Part shown: positions 1-8,560 of the stretch, in pieces
How the letters are laid out: each line of letters starts with the position of its first letter
Position numbering within the stretch: the stretch's first letter is position 1
NCBI RefSeq assembly: GCF_039529775.1
Contig: NZ_BAAANL010000003.1
Coordinates: 124,001-188,000 of the forward strand
DNA from: Myceligenerans crystallogenes
Lineage (GTDB): Bacteria; Actinomycetota; Actinomycetes; Actinomycetales; Cellulomonadaceae
DNA length: 64,000 bases
Direction: 5' to 3'
Made by a program: the position numbers and the translations under genes
The notes under the pieces: generated by a model
Told to the model about the DNA's origin: nothing
What the model saw: only the letters and a program-made list of their open reading frames with translations
The model's database searches: none

Positions 1-1
1 G

Positions 2-1432
2 CGCCTCGACTTCTCCTGCGCGCTCTTCGACCCGGACGGCAACCTCGTTGCCAACGCGCCGCACATCCCGGTGCACCTCGGCTCGATGGGCACGTCCGTC
101 AAGGAGGTCATCGCGCGCCGCGCCGGCGCGATGCGCCCCGGCGACACGTACGCCGTCAACGACCCGTTCCACGGCGGCACCCATCTCCCGGACGTCACGG
201 TCATCACGCCCGTGTTCGACGACGCCGCCCGCATCCTCTTCTACGTCGCCTCCCGCGGGCACCACGCCGAGATCGGCGGCATCGCCCCCGGCTCCATGCC
301 CGCGACCAGCCGGAACATCGACGAGGAGGGCGTCCTGTTCGACAACTGGCTGCTCGTCTCGGGCGGCCGGATGCGCGAGGCCGAGACCCGCGAGCTCCTC
401 ACCTCGGCCCGCCATCCGTCCCGCGACCCGGACACCAACCTCGCCGACCTCCGCGCGCAGGTCGCCGCCAACACCCGCGGCGTCGAGGAGATCGCCGCGA
501 TGGTGGAGCACTTCGGGCTCGACGTCGTGCAGGCGTACATGCGGCACGTGCAGGACGGCGCCGCGGAGGCCGTGCGGCGCGTCATCGACCGCCTGGACGA
601 CGGCGCCACGGAGTACCGCACGGACTCGGGCGACACGATCGCCGTCCGCGTCACGGTGGACCGGGACGCCCGGCGCGCCACGGTCGACTTCACGGGCACG
701 TCGCCGCAGCTCGACGGCAACTTCAACGCCCCCAGCGCCGTCGTCACGGCGGCCGTGCTGTACGTCTTCCGCACCCTGGTCGCCGACGACATCCCGCTCA
801 ACGACGGCTGCCTGCGCCCGCTCGACATCGTGATCCCGCCGGGCACGATGCTGTCGCCGGCGTACCCGGCCGCCGTCGTCGCGGGCAACGTGGAGACCAG
901 CCAGGCGATCACCGGCGCGCTCTACGCGGCGCTCGGCGTGCAGGCCGAGGGCTCCGGCACGATGAACAACCTGACCTTCGGCAACGCGCGCCACCAGTAC
1001 TACGAGACGATCGCCTCCGGCTCGGGCGCGGGCGACGGCTTCGACGGCGCGCCGGCGGTCCAGACCCACATGACCAACTCCCGCCTCACCGACCCCGAGG
1101 TCCTGGAGACCCGTTTTCCCGTCATCGTCAGGAACTTCGCGATCCGCGAGGGTTCGGGCGGCGCCGGCCGCCGGCGCGGCGGCGACGGCGTCGTGCGCGA
1201 ACTGGAGTTCCGCGAGCCGATGACGGCCAGCCTCCTGACCAGCCACCGCGTCGTCGCGCCGTACGGCATGGCGGGCGGCGCCCCGGGCGCCCTCGGCCGC
1301 AACAGCGTGCGCCGCGCGGCATCGGGCCCGCCTCCCGAACCGCTCGCGGGCCGCGACTTCGTGGAGCTGGGCCCGGGCGACGTCCTGGTCGTCGAGACCC
1401 CGGGTGGCGGCGGCTTCGGCTCCGTCGATTAG
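2..1432 (+). CDS. Hydantoinase B / 5-oxoprolinase subunit B family protein, 5' partial
   Basis: The reading frame is open from the first bases of the window, so the N-terminus lies outside; about 476 residues are visible. The visible start (RLDFSCALFDPDGNLVANA) and the later NDPFHGGTHLPD, VASRGHHAEIGG and GNVETSQ motifs are typical of the HyuB half of ATP-dependent hydantoinase and 5-oxoprolinase enzymes, which hydrolyse cyclic amide rings. The glycine-rich end (VETPGGGGFG) is the normal C-terminus of the family. A HyuA partner should lie upstream, outside the window. The TAG stop overlaps the candidate -10 of nadC. The substrate cannot be read from the sequence. Confidence 0.9.
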   Translation, partial: RLDFSCALFDPDGNLVANAPHIPVHLGSMGTSVKEVIARRAGAMRPGDTYAVNDPFHGGTHLPDVTVITPVFDDAARILFYVASRGHHAEIGGIAPGSMPATSRNIDEEGVLFDNWLLVSGGRMREAETRELLTSARHPSRDPDTNLADLRAQVAANTRGVEEIAAMVEHFGLDVVQAYMRHVQDGAAEAVRRVIDRLDDGATEYRTDSGDTIAVRVTVDRDARRATVDFTGTSPQLDGNFNAPSAVVTAAVLYVFRTLVADDIPLNDGCLRPLDIVIPPGTMLSPAYPAAVVAGNVETSQAITGALYAALGVQAEGSGTMNNLTFGNARHQYYETIASGSGAGDGFDGAPAVQTHMTNSRLTDPEVLETRFPVIVRNFAIREGSGGAGRRRGGDGVVRELEFREPMTASLLTSHRVVAPYGMAGGAPGALGRNSVRRAASGPPPEPLAGRDFVELGPGDVLVVETPGGGGFGSVD

Positions 1433-1442
1433 GTTGTGGGCG
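1430..1442 (+). promoter_or_regulatory. Candidate -10 of a leaderless nadC promoter
   Basis: TAGGTT at 1430-1435 is followed by exactly six bases and GTG at 1442. The same hexamer-N6-start layout recurs before lysS, the lactonase, senX3, cysS and others here. It argues for GTG 1442 rather than GTG 1436 as the nadC start. Confidence 0.45.
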
Positions 1443-2368
1443 TGAGCGAAACAGAACGCCAGCCGTCCGTCGTCGAGCCGGGGCTGGACCCCGGGTGGAT
1501 CGCGCGGACGGTCGCCGTCGCACTCGACGAGGATCTCGGGGCCGCGCCCGGGCGGGACGTCACCACGCAGGCGACCGTTCCGGCCGACGCCGTCGGCGCC
1601 GCCGATCTGGTGGCGCGGCAGAGCGGGACGGTGGCGGGGCTCGTCGTCGCCCAGGAGACGCTGTCGCAGGTCGCGGACCGGTTCGGGCTGGACGCGCCGC
1701 AGGTGACGTATGTCGCGCAGGACGGGGACGACGTCGAGCGCGGGCAGGTGCTGGCCACGATCACCGGGCCGGTGCAGGTGCTGCTCACCGCCGAGCGCAC
1801 GCTGCTGAACCTCGCCTCGCGGGCCTCCGGCGTGGCGACCGCCACGCGGGCGTTCGCGCGCGAGCTGGCGGGCACGGGCGCGACCGTGCTGGACACGCGC
1901 AAGACCACACCGGGGCTGCGTGCCCTGGAGAAGTACGCCGTGCGGGCGGGCGGCGGCACGAACAAGCGGATGGGCCTGTACGACGTCGCGATGGTGAAGG
2001 ACAACCACGTCGTGGCCGCGGGCTCCGTGGCCGGGGCGATCGCGGCGGTGCGCGCCACCTTCCCGGACGTGAGCATCCAGGTCGAGGCGGACACCACCGA
2101 GCAGGCGATCGAGGCGCTGGGCGCCGGCGCCGACTTCCTGCTGCTGGACAACATGCCGACCCCGGTCCTGGCCGCGACCGTCCGCGCGGTGCGCGAGCGC
2201 GAGGGCCGCGACGGCGTTCCCGCGCACGTCGACCTCGAGGCCACGGGAAATCTCACCCTGGACCGGGCCCGGGAGGTCGCCCTGACCGGCGTCGACCACC
2301 TGAGCGTCGGTGCGCTGACGCACAGCGCCCCGATCCTCGACCTCGCGCTGGACCTGCGTTCCTCGTGA
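1442..2368 (+). CDS. nadC: Nicotinate-nucleotide pyrophosphorylase (carboxylating)
   Basis: It converts quinolinate and PRPP to nicotinate mononucleotide, CO2 and PPi in de novo NAD synthesis in the cytoplasm. The protein has about 308 residues, normal for NadC. Visible signatures are LLNLASRASGVATATR, the basic catalytic stretch LDTRKTTPGLRALEKYAV, GGGTNKRMGL followed by VKDNH, and the C-terminal barrel segment VDLEATGNLTL. I chose GTG 1442 because a -10-like TAGGTT lies six bases upstream; GTG 1436 in the same frame is the alternative. No nadA or nadB is next to it in the window, so the rest of the pathway must be encoded elsewhere or upstream. Confidence 0.93.
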   Translation: MSETERQPSVVEPGLDPGWIARTVAVALDEDLGAAPGRDVTTQATVPADAVGAADLVARQSGTVAGLVVAQETLSQVADRFGLDAPQVTYVAQDGDDVERGQVLATITGPVQVLLTAERTLLNLASRASGVATATRAFARELAGTGATVLDTRKTTPGLRALEKYAVRAGGGTNKRMGLYDVAMVKDNHVVAAGSVAGAIAAVRATFPDVSIQVEADTTEQAIEALGAGADFLLLDNMPTPVLAATVRAVREREGRDGVPAHVDLEATGNLTLDRAREVALTGVDHLSVGALTHSAPILDLALDLRSS

Positions 2369-2441
2369 ATCCGGGGTCCGGCGGCCTCCGGCGAAATCCA
2401 GCGTCGGGACGAAATGGATTCGGCGCACTGCTTCACGCCGA

Positions 2442-2454
2442 TAGAATCGCCGGG
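2442..2454 (+). promoter_or_regulatory. Candidate -10 of a leaderless lysS promoter
   Basis: TAGAAT (2442-2447) is followed by six bases and the GTG start of lysS at 2454. There is no ribosome binding site before this GTG, which fits a leaderless transcript. Confidence 0.45.
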
Positions 2455-3974
2455 TGACTTCCGAAGCCCCCGCCGAGAACACCGCACCCGAAACCGACGA
2501 CCTGCCCGAGCAGACGCGGATCCGGCGCGAGAAGCGCGAGCGCATCCTCGCGCGCGGCGATGCGGCCTATCCGGTGAATCTTCCCGTCACCCACGGCATC
2601 GCAGAGATCCGGGAAAAGTACGCTGATCTGGCGCAAGGCGAGGAAACGGACGATGTCGCCGGCGTCGCCGGGCGCGTCGTCTTCCTGCGCAACACGGGCA
2701 AACTCTGTTTCGTCACGCTGCAGGACGGCAAGGGCAATCGCCTGCAGGCGATGCTCAGCCAGAACGTCGTCGGCGAGGAAGCGCTCACGAATTTCAAGAG
2801 CGACGTCGATCTCGGCGACCATCTCTTCGTGCACGGCCGCATCGGGTCCTCGCGGCGCGGCGAACTGAGCGTCTTCGCCGACGAATGGCGCATGGCCGCC
2901 AAGGCGCTGCGCCCGCTTCCCGTGCTGCACAAGGACCTTTCCGAGGAGGCGCGCGTCCGGCAGCGATACGTGGACCTCATCGCGCGGCCCGCCGCCCGGG
3001 ACATGGTGCGGATGCGTGCCGGCGTGGTGCGTTCCCTGCGGGAGAATTTCCACCGCCGCGATTTCCTCGAGGTGGAGACGCCGATGCTGCAGGCGGTCGC
3101 CTCGGGCGCCTCGGCACGTCCGTTCTCGACGCATATGAATGCGTACGACATGGAACTCTTCCTGCGGATCGCCCCCGAGCTCTTCCTCAAGAAGGCGGTC
3201 GTGGGCGGCGTCGAGAAGGTCTTCGAGATCAACCGGAACTTTCGTAACGAGGGGGCCGACTCCTCGCACTCCCCGGAGTTCGCGATGCTCGAGGCCTACG
3301 AGGCGTACGGCGATTACGACACGATCGGCGCGCTCACCCAGAACCTCGTCCAGACCGCGGCGAACGACGTGCTCGGAACCACGGTCGTGACGCTCCCGGA
3401 CGGCACCGAATACGACCTCGGCGGCGAATGGGCGAAGATCACGATGTACGGCTCCCTGTCGGAGGCGATCGGTGAGGAGATCACCCCCGCCACGGGAGTC
3501 GAACACCTGACCAAGCTCGCCGACCGGGCCGAGATCTCCCTCGACCCGAAGAAGGCCACGCACGGAAAGCTCGTCGAGGAACTCTGGGAGCACCATGTGG
3601 GTGACGGCCTGTCCGCCCCGACATTCGTGCGGGACTTCCCGGTCGACACTTCCCCGCTGACCCGGGACCACCGGAGCATTCCCGGCCAGGTCGAGAAGTG
3701 GGATCTGTACGTCCGGGGATTCGAGCTCGCGACCGGATATTCCGAGCTCGTCGACCCGGTGGTGCAACGGGAACGTTTCGCGGCCCAGGCCGCCCTCGCG
3801 GCGGCGGGCGACGACGAGGCGATGCGCCTCGACGAGGACTTCCTCACCGCCATGGAGATCGCCATGCCGCCCGCCGGCGGAATGGGCATGGGGATCGACC
3901 GGCTCCTGATGGCGCTCACGGGTCTCGGCATTCGCGAGACGATCATGTTCCCGCTCGTCAAGCCCCAGGCCTGA
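2454..3974 (+). CDS. lysS: Lysyl-tRNA synthetase, class II
   Basis: It charges tRNA-Lys with lysine in the cytoplasm. The 506-residue protein has the class II LysS layout: an N-terminal OB-fold anticodon domain (about residues 60-170) and a catalytic domain with motif 2 around FEINRNFRNEGADSSH and motif 3 GGMGMGIDRLLMAL near the C-terminus. ELATGYSELVDP is another LysS signature. The N-terminal extension rich in Glu, Pro and Thr is common in actinobacteria. The GTG start has a -10-like hexamer six bases upstream. The following small membrane protein gene and lsr2 are neighbours of lysS in many actinobacteria. Confidence 0.96.
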   Translation: MTSEAPAENTAPETDDLPEQTRIRREKRERILARGDAAYPVNLPVTHGIAEIREKYADLAQGEETDDVAGVAGRVVFLRNTGKLCFVTLQDGKGNRLQAMLSQNVVGEEALTNFKSDVDLGDHLFVHGRIGSSRRGELSVFADEWRMAAKALRPLPVLHKDLSEEARVRQRYVDLIARPAARDMVRMRAGVVRSLRENFHRRDFLEVETPMLQAVASGASARPFSTHMNAYDMELFLRIAPELFLKKAVVGGVEKVFEINRNFRNEGADSSHSPEFAMLEAYEAYGDYDTIGALTQNLVQTAANDVLGTTVVTLPDGTEYDLGGEWAKITMYGSLSEAIGEEITPATGVEHLTKLADRAEISLDPKKATHGKLVEELWEHHVGDGLSAPTFVRDFPVDTSPLTRDHRSIPGQVEKWDLYVRGFELATGYSELVDPVVQRERFAAQAALAAAGDDEAMRLDEDFLTAMEIAMPPAGGMGMGIDRLLMALTGLGIRETIMFPLVKPQA

Positions 3975-4011
3975 CGCATGCCGGTGACGCACACTCGATT
4001 GTGAGGATTCT

Positions 4012-4239
4012 GTGGTGGATACCTTCGTGGCGGTGATCTCGGGCCTGGCGCCCTCGATCGGTGTAGGCGTTCTGTTCTGGTTCGCGATGCGAAAGATCCT
4101 TCGCGCGGACCGCGATGAACGTCTCGCGCTGGAGCGCATGGATGCCGGTGCTCCGTCAGGGGCTCCGGATTCTACGGCGGGCGTCGCGGATTCCGCTTCG
4201 GGCGGCGTGGTATCCAGCGAAAATTCTCGCGGCGCGTAA
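4012..4239 (+). CDS. Small single-pass membrane protein, unknown function
   Basis: I do not recognise a functional family. The 75-residue product has one N-terminal hydrophobic segment (about residues 5-28, through VGVLFWFAMRKIL), then a charged stretch rich in Arg, Asp and Glu and a low-complexity Ser/Ala/Gly tail. A short membrane anchor with a cytoplasmic tail is the likely topology. It sits between lysS and lsr2, a place where actinobacteria often carry a small membrane protein. The start is GTG 4012 or the next codon, GTG 4015; neither has a clear ribosome binding site. Confidence 0.65.
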   Translation: MVDTFVAVISGLAPSIGVGVLFWFAMRKILRADRDERLALERMDAGAPSGAPDSTAGVADSASGGVVSSENSRGA

Positions 4240-4341
4240 CCGGGGCGCGAGATTCTTCCGCCGGAATCGAGGCCACGTCGGACGACCCTGACCACGGGTG
4301 AAGTTTCTGTGTGTGCGAAATCACGGTCGTGACCCCTTTGT

Positions 4342-4371
4342 TTGACGATGCGCACACCGGTGCGGCATGCT
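4342..4371 (+). promoter_or_regulatory. Candidate sigma-70 type promoter of lsr2
   Basis: TTGACG (4342-4347) and CATGCT (4366-4371) are separated by 18 bases, about 50 bases upstream of the lsr2 ATG. This local stretch is clearly AT-richer than the neighbouring genes and holds a short CAACA/TGTTG inverted repeat (4376-4396) in the presumed leader. An AT-rich upstream region would suit binding by Lsr2 itself, but autoregulation is inference. Confidence 0.4.
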
Positions 4372-4417
4372 TTCAACAACACCCAGAGATTTTGTTGATT
4401 GAAAGGGCGTGCGGACA

Positions 4418-4744
4418 ATGGTCCAGAGGGTTCAGCTGGTACTGGAGGACGACATCGACGGCGGCGTCGCCGACGAGACGGTGTCTTTCGGTCTCGACGG
4501 CACGAGCTACGAGATCGATCTGAGCAAGGAACACGCGGAGGAACTGCGGAACGCCATCGCTCCGTGGGTGGGTGCGGCACGCAAGGCGAAAGCCGCCAAG
4601 GCCGCCCCGGCGTCGCGCCGCGCACGCGCCACCAACAACACCGCGGCGATCCGCGAGTGGGCCCGTGAGCAGGGTCACAAGGTGAGCGACCGCGGCCGGA
4701 TCGCCGCCGAGATCGTCACCGCCTGGGAGAAGGCCAACGCCTGA
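4418..4744 (+). CDS. lsr2: Lsr2 family nucleoid-associated protein
   Basis: Lsr2 is an actinobacterial H-NS-like protein that binds AT-rich DNA and silences horizontally acquired genes. The 108-residue product has the N-terminal dimerisation region (MVQRVQLVLEDDIDGG, then VSFGLDGTSYEIDLS) and the C-terminal DNA-binding domain ending with the hook-like segment IREWAREQGHKVSDRGRI, whose RGR is the minor-groove binding motif. ATG 4418 is used because MVQRV is the normal N-terminus of the family; an upstream in-frame codon at 4409 adds three residues without support. The AT-richer RHS tail near 58.5 kb is the kind of DNA it would be expected to bind. Confidence 0.95.
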   Translation: MVQRVQLVLEDDIDGGVADETVSFGLDGTSYEIDLSKEHAEELRNAIAPWVGAARKAKAAKAAPASRRARATNNTAAIREWAREQGHKVSDRGRIAAEIVTAWEKANA

Positions 4745-4762
4745 CCCGCTCGGCAGCAGCCC

Positions 4763-4775
4763 TAGGCTGGTTCCA
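4763..4775 (+). promoter_or_regulatory. Candidate -10 of a leaderless lactonase promoter
   Basis: TAGGCT (4763-4768), six bases, then the ATG at 4775. The spacing is the same as before nadC, lysS, senX3 and cysS. Confidence 0.45.
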
Positions 4776-6004
4776 TGACTTCGGAGCCAGGCCATCGCAT
4801 CCGCTCGCTGTGGATCGGCACCTATCCTCGACCCGGTGCCGATCCGGGCAGCGGTGAGGGCATCTTCCAGGTAACCGTCGACGCCGCCACGGGCGCGCTG
4901 AGCGACGCGCGGCGCGTGGTCGCGCTCCCGTCGCCGTCGTTCCTCGCGGTGCACCCCGGCGGGCGCAGCCTGTACGCCGTGGGCGAGACCGGCGTCGGTT
5001 CGCTGACCGTGCTCGACCTCTCCGGCGGCGACATGCCCGGCAGCGACATCGCCGGCCGCGGCACGGTGAGCTCCGGCGGATCCGACCCGTGTCACGTCGT
5101 CGCGACGGCGGACCGCCTGTGGGTCACGAACTACTCGGACGGCGTCGCCTCGACCTGGCCCGTCGACGACGACGGCGCGCTCGGCGCGGAGGCCCCCGTC
5201 ACGTACGCGCACCGCGGGGCCGGCCCGGTCCTGGAGCGCCAGGAGGGCCCGCACGCCCACTTCGCCCACCCGGTGTCCCGGGCAGCGGGCACCGGCGAGC
5301 CGTCGGCGGAGACGGCGTCGGACGTCGTGCTGGTCGCCGACCTCGGCACCGACGAGCTGCGCGCCCACCGGCCGGGCGTCCCCGGGGACGCGGGCACCTC
5401 CGCCGTCGCCGCCACGTTCCCGCCCGGTACGGGCCCGCGCCACCTGGTCGAACTGCCCGGCGGCGCGCTCCTGGTCGCCGGCGAGCTGGACTGCCGACTG
5501 CACCTGCTGCTTCCCGAGCCCGGCCCGTCGGACCTGCCGCGCTACCGGCACGCGGACAGCTTCCCGATCACCGAGGCCACCTGGGGACCCGACGCGGCGC
5601 CCGGTTTCCCGTCGCACCTCACGCTCTCCCCGGACGGCCGGCACGTCCACGTCGGGGTCCGCGGCCCGGACGTGCTGGCCGTGCTGCGCCTCGAACGCGC
5701 CGGGGACAGCGGCTGGACGCTGGTCCGGACCGGCGACGTCGCCCTGGGCGCGGGCGCCTGGCCGCGGCACCACGCCGTCGTCGGTGACCCGGGCGCCGGT
5801 GACGTCGTCGCCGGTGACGCGGCCGGCGCCGCCGCGGATTCCGCCGGCGGGAGCGCCGGGAACCCCGCGGCCGAGCTGATCGTCGTCGCCGCGCAGAACT
5901 CCGCGGAGCTCCTTTCCGTCCGGATCGATCGCGCCACCGGGAAGGGAGAGGTCACCGCGCGGCTCCCGTTCCCCGTCCCGCCCGCGTGCGTGCTGGAAGC
6001 CTGA
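4775..6004 (+). CDS. Lactonase family protein (seven-bladed beta-propeller)
   Basis: The 409-residue protein belongs to the 6-phosphogluconolactonase/YkgB-like propeller family. Visible family segments are SLWIGTYPRPG at the start, ALPSPSFLAVHPGGRSLYAV in the first blades, GGSDPCHVVA, EGPHAHFAH, GTGPRHLVELPGG and FPSHLTLSPDGRHVHV. Members hydrolyse lactones such as 6-phosphogluconolactone, but the substrate here is not shown by the sequence. No signal peptide is seen. It overlaps the next gene, mshA, by one base (TGATG), so the two are probably co-transcribed. An Ala/Gly-rich insert (about residues 345-360) is likely a loop. Confidence 0.85.
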   Translation: MTSEPGHRIRSLWIGTYPRPGADPGSGEGIFQVTVDAATGALSDARRVVALPSPSFLAVHPGGRSLYAVGETGVGSLTVLDLSGGDMPGSDIAGRGTVSSGGSDPCHVVATADRLWVTNYSDGVASTWPVDDDGALGAEAPVTYAHRGAGPVLERQEGPHAHFAHPVSRAAGTGEPSAETASDVVLVADLGTDELRAHRPGVPGDAGTSAVAATFPPGTGPRHLVELPGGALLVAGELDCRLHLLLPEPGPSDLPRYRHADSFPITEATWGPDAAPGFPSHLTLSPDGRHVHVGVRGPDVLAVLRLERAGDSGWTLVRTGDVALGAGAWPRHHAVVGDPGAGDVVAGDAAGAAADSAGGSAGNPAAELIVVAAQNSAELLSVRIDRATGKGEVTARLPFPVPPACVLEA

Positions 6005-7275
6005 TGCGCGTCGCGATGATCTCCGTGCACACCTCGCCGCTGGAGCAGCCCGGCACGGGGGACGCCGGCGGGATGAACGTCTACGTCCTGGAGCTCTCCC
6101 GCGCGCTGGTGCGCCGCGGGGCAGAGGTCGAGATCTACACGCGCGCGACGTCGTCGGCCCAGCCCAAGGCCGTCGACGCCGAACCCGGCATCAAGGTGGT
6201 GCACATCCCGGCCGGGCCCTTCGAGGGCCTGGACAAGAACGACCTGCCGGGTCAGCTCTGCGCGTTCGCCGCGGGCGTGCTGCGCGCCGAGGCGCACCGC
6301 CCCGAGGACTGGTACGACGTCGTGCACGCCCACTACTGGCTGTCGGGCCAGGTGGGCTGGCTCGCCACGGAGCGCTGGGACGTCCCCCTCGTGCACTCCA
6401 TGCACACCATGGCGCGCGTGAAGAACGCCGCCCTCGCCCCGGGCGACCGCCCCGAGCCGATGGTGCGGATCGTGGGGGAGGAGCAGGTGGTCGCGGAGGC
6501 GGACGCGCTCGTCGCCAGCACCGAGCAGGAGGCCGACGACCTGACCTCCTGGTACGGCGCCGAGCGGTCCCGCGTCCACGTCGTGCCGCCGGGGGTCGAC
6601 ACGCAGCTCTTCTCCCCGCTGCCCGAGGCGGCCGGGGGCCGCGCGGTGCTCCGGGAACGTCTCGGCCTGCCGGCCGGCCGTGACGTCGTGCTGTTCGCCG
6701 GCCGCATCCAGCTGCTCAAGGGCCCCGACGTCCTCGTGCGGGCCCTGAGCGCCTGGCCCGCCGGGCGGCGTCGTCCCCTGCTCGTCGTGCTCGGCGGGGC
6801 CAGCGGGACGCGCACCGCGGTGCGCGAGCTCGAGGCGCTCGCCTGGCAGGAGGGCGTGTCCGACGACGTCCTGGTGCGCCCGGCCGTGCCGCAGGACGAG
6901 CTGGCGGGCTGGTTCCGGGCGGCGGACCTCGTCGCGGTCCCGTCGCACAACGAGTCGTTCGGGCTGGTGGCGGCGGAGGCACTGGCGTCGGGCACGCCGG
7001 TGGTCGCCGCCGCCGTCGGCGGTCTGCGCACGGTGGTGGCCGACGGCGAGTCGGGTGCGCTGGTTCCCGGCCACGACCCGGCCCGCTGGGCGCGCACGCT
7101 GGCGGACCTGCTCGCGGACGAGCAGCGCCGGGCGCGGATGGCCCGCGCCGCGCGGGCGTCGGCGGCGCGCTTCAGCTGGGACCACGCGGCGGGCGAGATG
7201 CTGCAGGTCTACGAGGCGGCACGCAGGCGGCACGCGGATTCCCGCGGGGTCCCGGGACCGGTGAACATCGCGTGA
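6004..7275 (+). CDS. mshA: D-inositol-3-phosphate glycosyltransferase (mycothiol synthesis)
   Basis: MshA transfers GlcNAc from UDP-GlcNAc to 1L-myo-inositol 1-phosphate, the first step of mycothiol synthesis. The 423-residue protein is a GT-B fold, GT4 family enzyme: N-terminal RVAMISVHTSPLEQPG and GDAGGMNVYVLELSRAL, a middle VPPGVDTQLFSPLPE, and the nucleotide-sugar binding domain with LFAGRIQLLKGPDVLV and the EX7E-type region SHNESFGLVAAEALASGTPV. ATG 6004 was chosen because the family begins MRVAMISVH; an in-frame codon at 5986 lies within the lactonase. The mshA-gpmA-senX3-regX3 order matches Mycobacterium tuberculosis Rv0486-Rv0491. Confidence 0.94.
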   Translation: MRVAMISVHTSPLEQPGTGDAGGMNVYVLELSRALVRRGAEVEIYTRATSSAQPKAVDAEPGIKVVHIPAGPFEGLDKNDLPGQLCAFAAGVLRAEAHRPEDWYDVVHAHYWLSGQVGWLATERWDVPLVHSMHTMARVKNAALAPGDRPEPMVRIVGEEQVVAEADALVASTEQEADDLTSWYGAERSRVHVVPPGVDTQLFSPLPEAAGGRAVLRERLGLPAGRDVVLFAGRIQLLKGPDVLVRALSAWPAGRRRPLLVVLGGASGTRTAVRELEALAWQEGVSDDVLVRPAVPQDELAGWFRAADLVAVPSHNESFGLVAAEALASGTPVVAAAVGGLRTVVADGESGALVPGHDPARWARTLADLLADEQRRARMARAARASAARFSWDHAAGEMLQVYEAARRRHADSRGVPGPVNIA

Positions 7276-7328
7276 CCAAGGAGCGGGACCGGATGGCACG
7301 GCCTCCCGGACACGGCAGGATGGGGCCC

Positions 7329-8066
7329 ATGACCTACAAGCTTGTCCTGCTCCGCCACGGCGAGAGCGAGTGGAACGCCAAGAACCTGTTCACCGGCTGG
7401 GTGGACGTGCCGCTGTCCGAGAAGGGCATCGAGGAGGCGCGGCGCGGCGGCGCGCTGCTGACCGAGGCGGGCGTGACGCCCGACGTCGTGCACACCTCGC
7501 TGCTGCGCCGCGCGATCATGACCGCCAACCTGGCGCTCGACGCGGCGGACCGGCACTGGATCCCGGTCAAGCGCAGCTGGCGCCTGAACGAGCGCCACTA
7601 CGGCGCGCTCCAGGGCAAGAACAAGAAGGAGACCCTCGCGGAGTTCGGCGAGGAGCAGTTCATGACCTGGCGCCGCTCGTACGACGTGCCGCCGCCCGAG
7701 ATCGAGCTCGGCTCGGAGTACAGCCAGGACACCGACCCCCGCTACGAGGGCGCCCCCCTGGTCCGGACTGAGGCCCTCAAGCAGGTTCTCGACCGTGCGC
7801 TGCCTTACTGGGAGTCGGAGATCGTCCCGGACCTCAAGGACGGGAGGACGGTGCTGGTGGCGGCGCACGGCAACAGCCTCCGCGCCCTGGTCAAGCACCT
7901 CGACGGCGTCTCGGACGAGGCCATCGCGGGCCTGAACATCCCCACGGGCATCCCGCTGTACTACGAGCTCGACGAGGACTTCCGGCCCACCACCCCGGGC
8001 GGCACCTACCTCGACCCGGAGGCCGCGAAGGACGCGATCGCGGCGGTCGCGAACCAGGGCCGCTGA
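7329..8066 (+). CDS. gpmA: 2,3-bisphosphoglycerate-dependent phosphoglycerate mutase
   Basis: It interconverts 3- and 2-phosphoglycerate in glycolysis. The 245-residue length is normal. Visible catalytic elements are the phosphohistidine motif LLRHGESEWN (His about residue 10), TSLLRRAIMTANLAL, WRLNERHYGALQGKNK with its acid/base region, and the second histidine in VAAHGNSLRALVKHL. ATG 7329 starts the family-typical MTYKLVLLRHGES; the frame extends upstream to 7272 without support. The TGA stop at 8064-8066 is also the first part of an 87-nt repeat unit. Gene order with senX3-regX3 is the same as gpm1 in mycobacteria. Confidence 0.96.
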   Translation: MTYKLVLLRHGESEWNAKNLFTGWVDVPLSEKGIEEARRGGALLTEAGVTPDVVHTSLLRRAIMTANLALDAADRHWIPVKRSWRLNERHYGALQGKNKKETLAEFGEEQFMTWRRSYDVPPPEIELGSEYSQDTDPRYEGAPLVRTEALKQVLDRALPYWESEIVPDLKDGRTVLVAAHGNSLRALVKHLDGVSDEAIAGLNIPTGIPLYYELDEDFRPTTPGGTYLDPEAAKDAIAAVANQGR

Positions 8067-8502
8067 CGAGGACGCAGCGCAGGGTGGGAGCCGAGGAACG
8101 AGGCTCCCGCCCGCAGCGGAGTCCGAGGAAGCGGCCNNNNNNNNNNNNNNNNNNNNNNNNNNNNNNNNNNNNNNNNNNNNNNNNNNNNNNNNNNNNNNNN
8201 NNNNNNNNNNNNNNNNNNNNNNNNNNNNNNNNNNNCCCGCTGACGAGGACGCAGCGCAGGGTGGGAGCCGAGGAACGAGGCTCCCGCCCGCAGCGGAGTC
8301 CGAGGAAGCGGCCTGACGGCATCCCGCTGACGAGGACGCAGCGCAGGGTGGGAGCCGAGGAACGAGGCTCCCGCCCGCAGCGGAGTCCGAGGAAGCGGCC
8401 TGACGGCATCCCGCTGACGAGGACGCAGCGCAGGGTGGGAGCCGAGGAACGAGGCTCCCGCCCGAAGCGCAGTCCGAGGAAGCGCCCAAGGGCATCCCGC
8501 TG
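8064..8502 (+). repeat. 87-nt tandem repeat array interrupted by an assembly gap
   Basis: Units begin TGACGAGGACGCAGCG at 8064, 8241, 8328 and 8415; the last three are spaced exactly 87 bases. Each unit contains GGGTGGGAGCC, the nine-base loop GAGGAACGA, then GGCTCCCGCCC, an 11-bp stem with one G-T pair. Copy one starts in the stop codon of gpmA and the last copy is diverged near its end. The copy number inside the gap is unknown. Open frames through the array are by-products of the repeat. A diverged single copy follows groEL at 42029. Confidence 0.95.
8137..8235. other. Assembly gap (99 Ns)
   Basis: A run of Ns lies inside the 87-nt tandem repeat. Short-read assembly collapse at the repeat is the likely cause, so the true array may be longer or shorter than shown. 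Confidence 0.98.
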
Positions 8503-8506
8503 ACAC

Positions 8507-8553
8507 ACGAGTGGCCAGGATCCGCCGCACCGCGGCAGATCCTGGCCACTCGT
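8507..8553. terminator. Perfect long hairpin between convergent gpmA and phoU
   Basis: ACGAGTGGCCAGGATC (8507-8522) pairs perfectly with 8538-8553, and inside it GCCGC/GCGGC continues the stem after one mismatch. There is no U-tract. The position between two convergent genes suggests a bidirectional actinobacterial-type terminator. Confidence 0.6.
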
Positions 8554-8560
8554 CCACCGG

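Noticed and set aside
2433..4625. 730-codon open frame on the - strand across lysS and lsr2
   Set aside because: It runs antisense to two well-supported genes and has no domain.
8064..8502. CRISPR array
   Set aside because: The repeat is 87 bases with no variable spacers and no cas genes are nearby.
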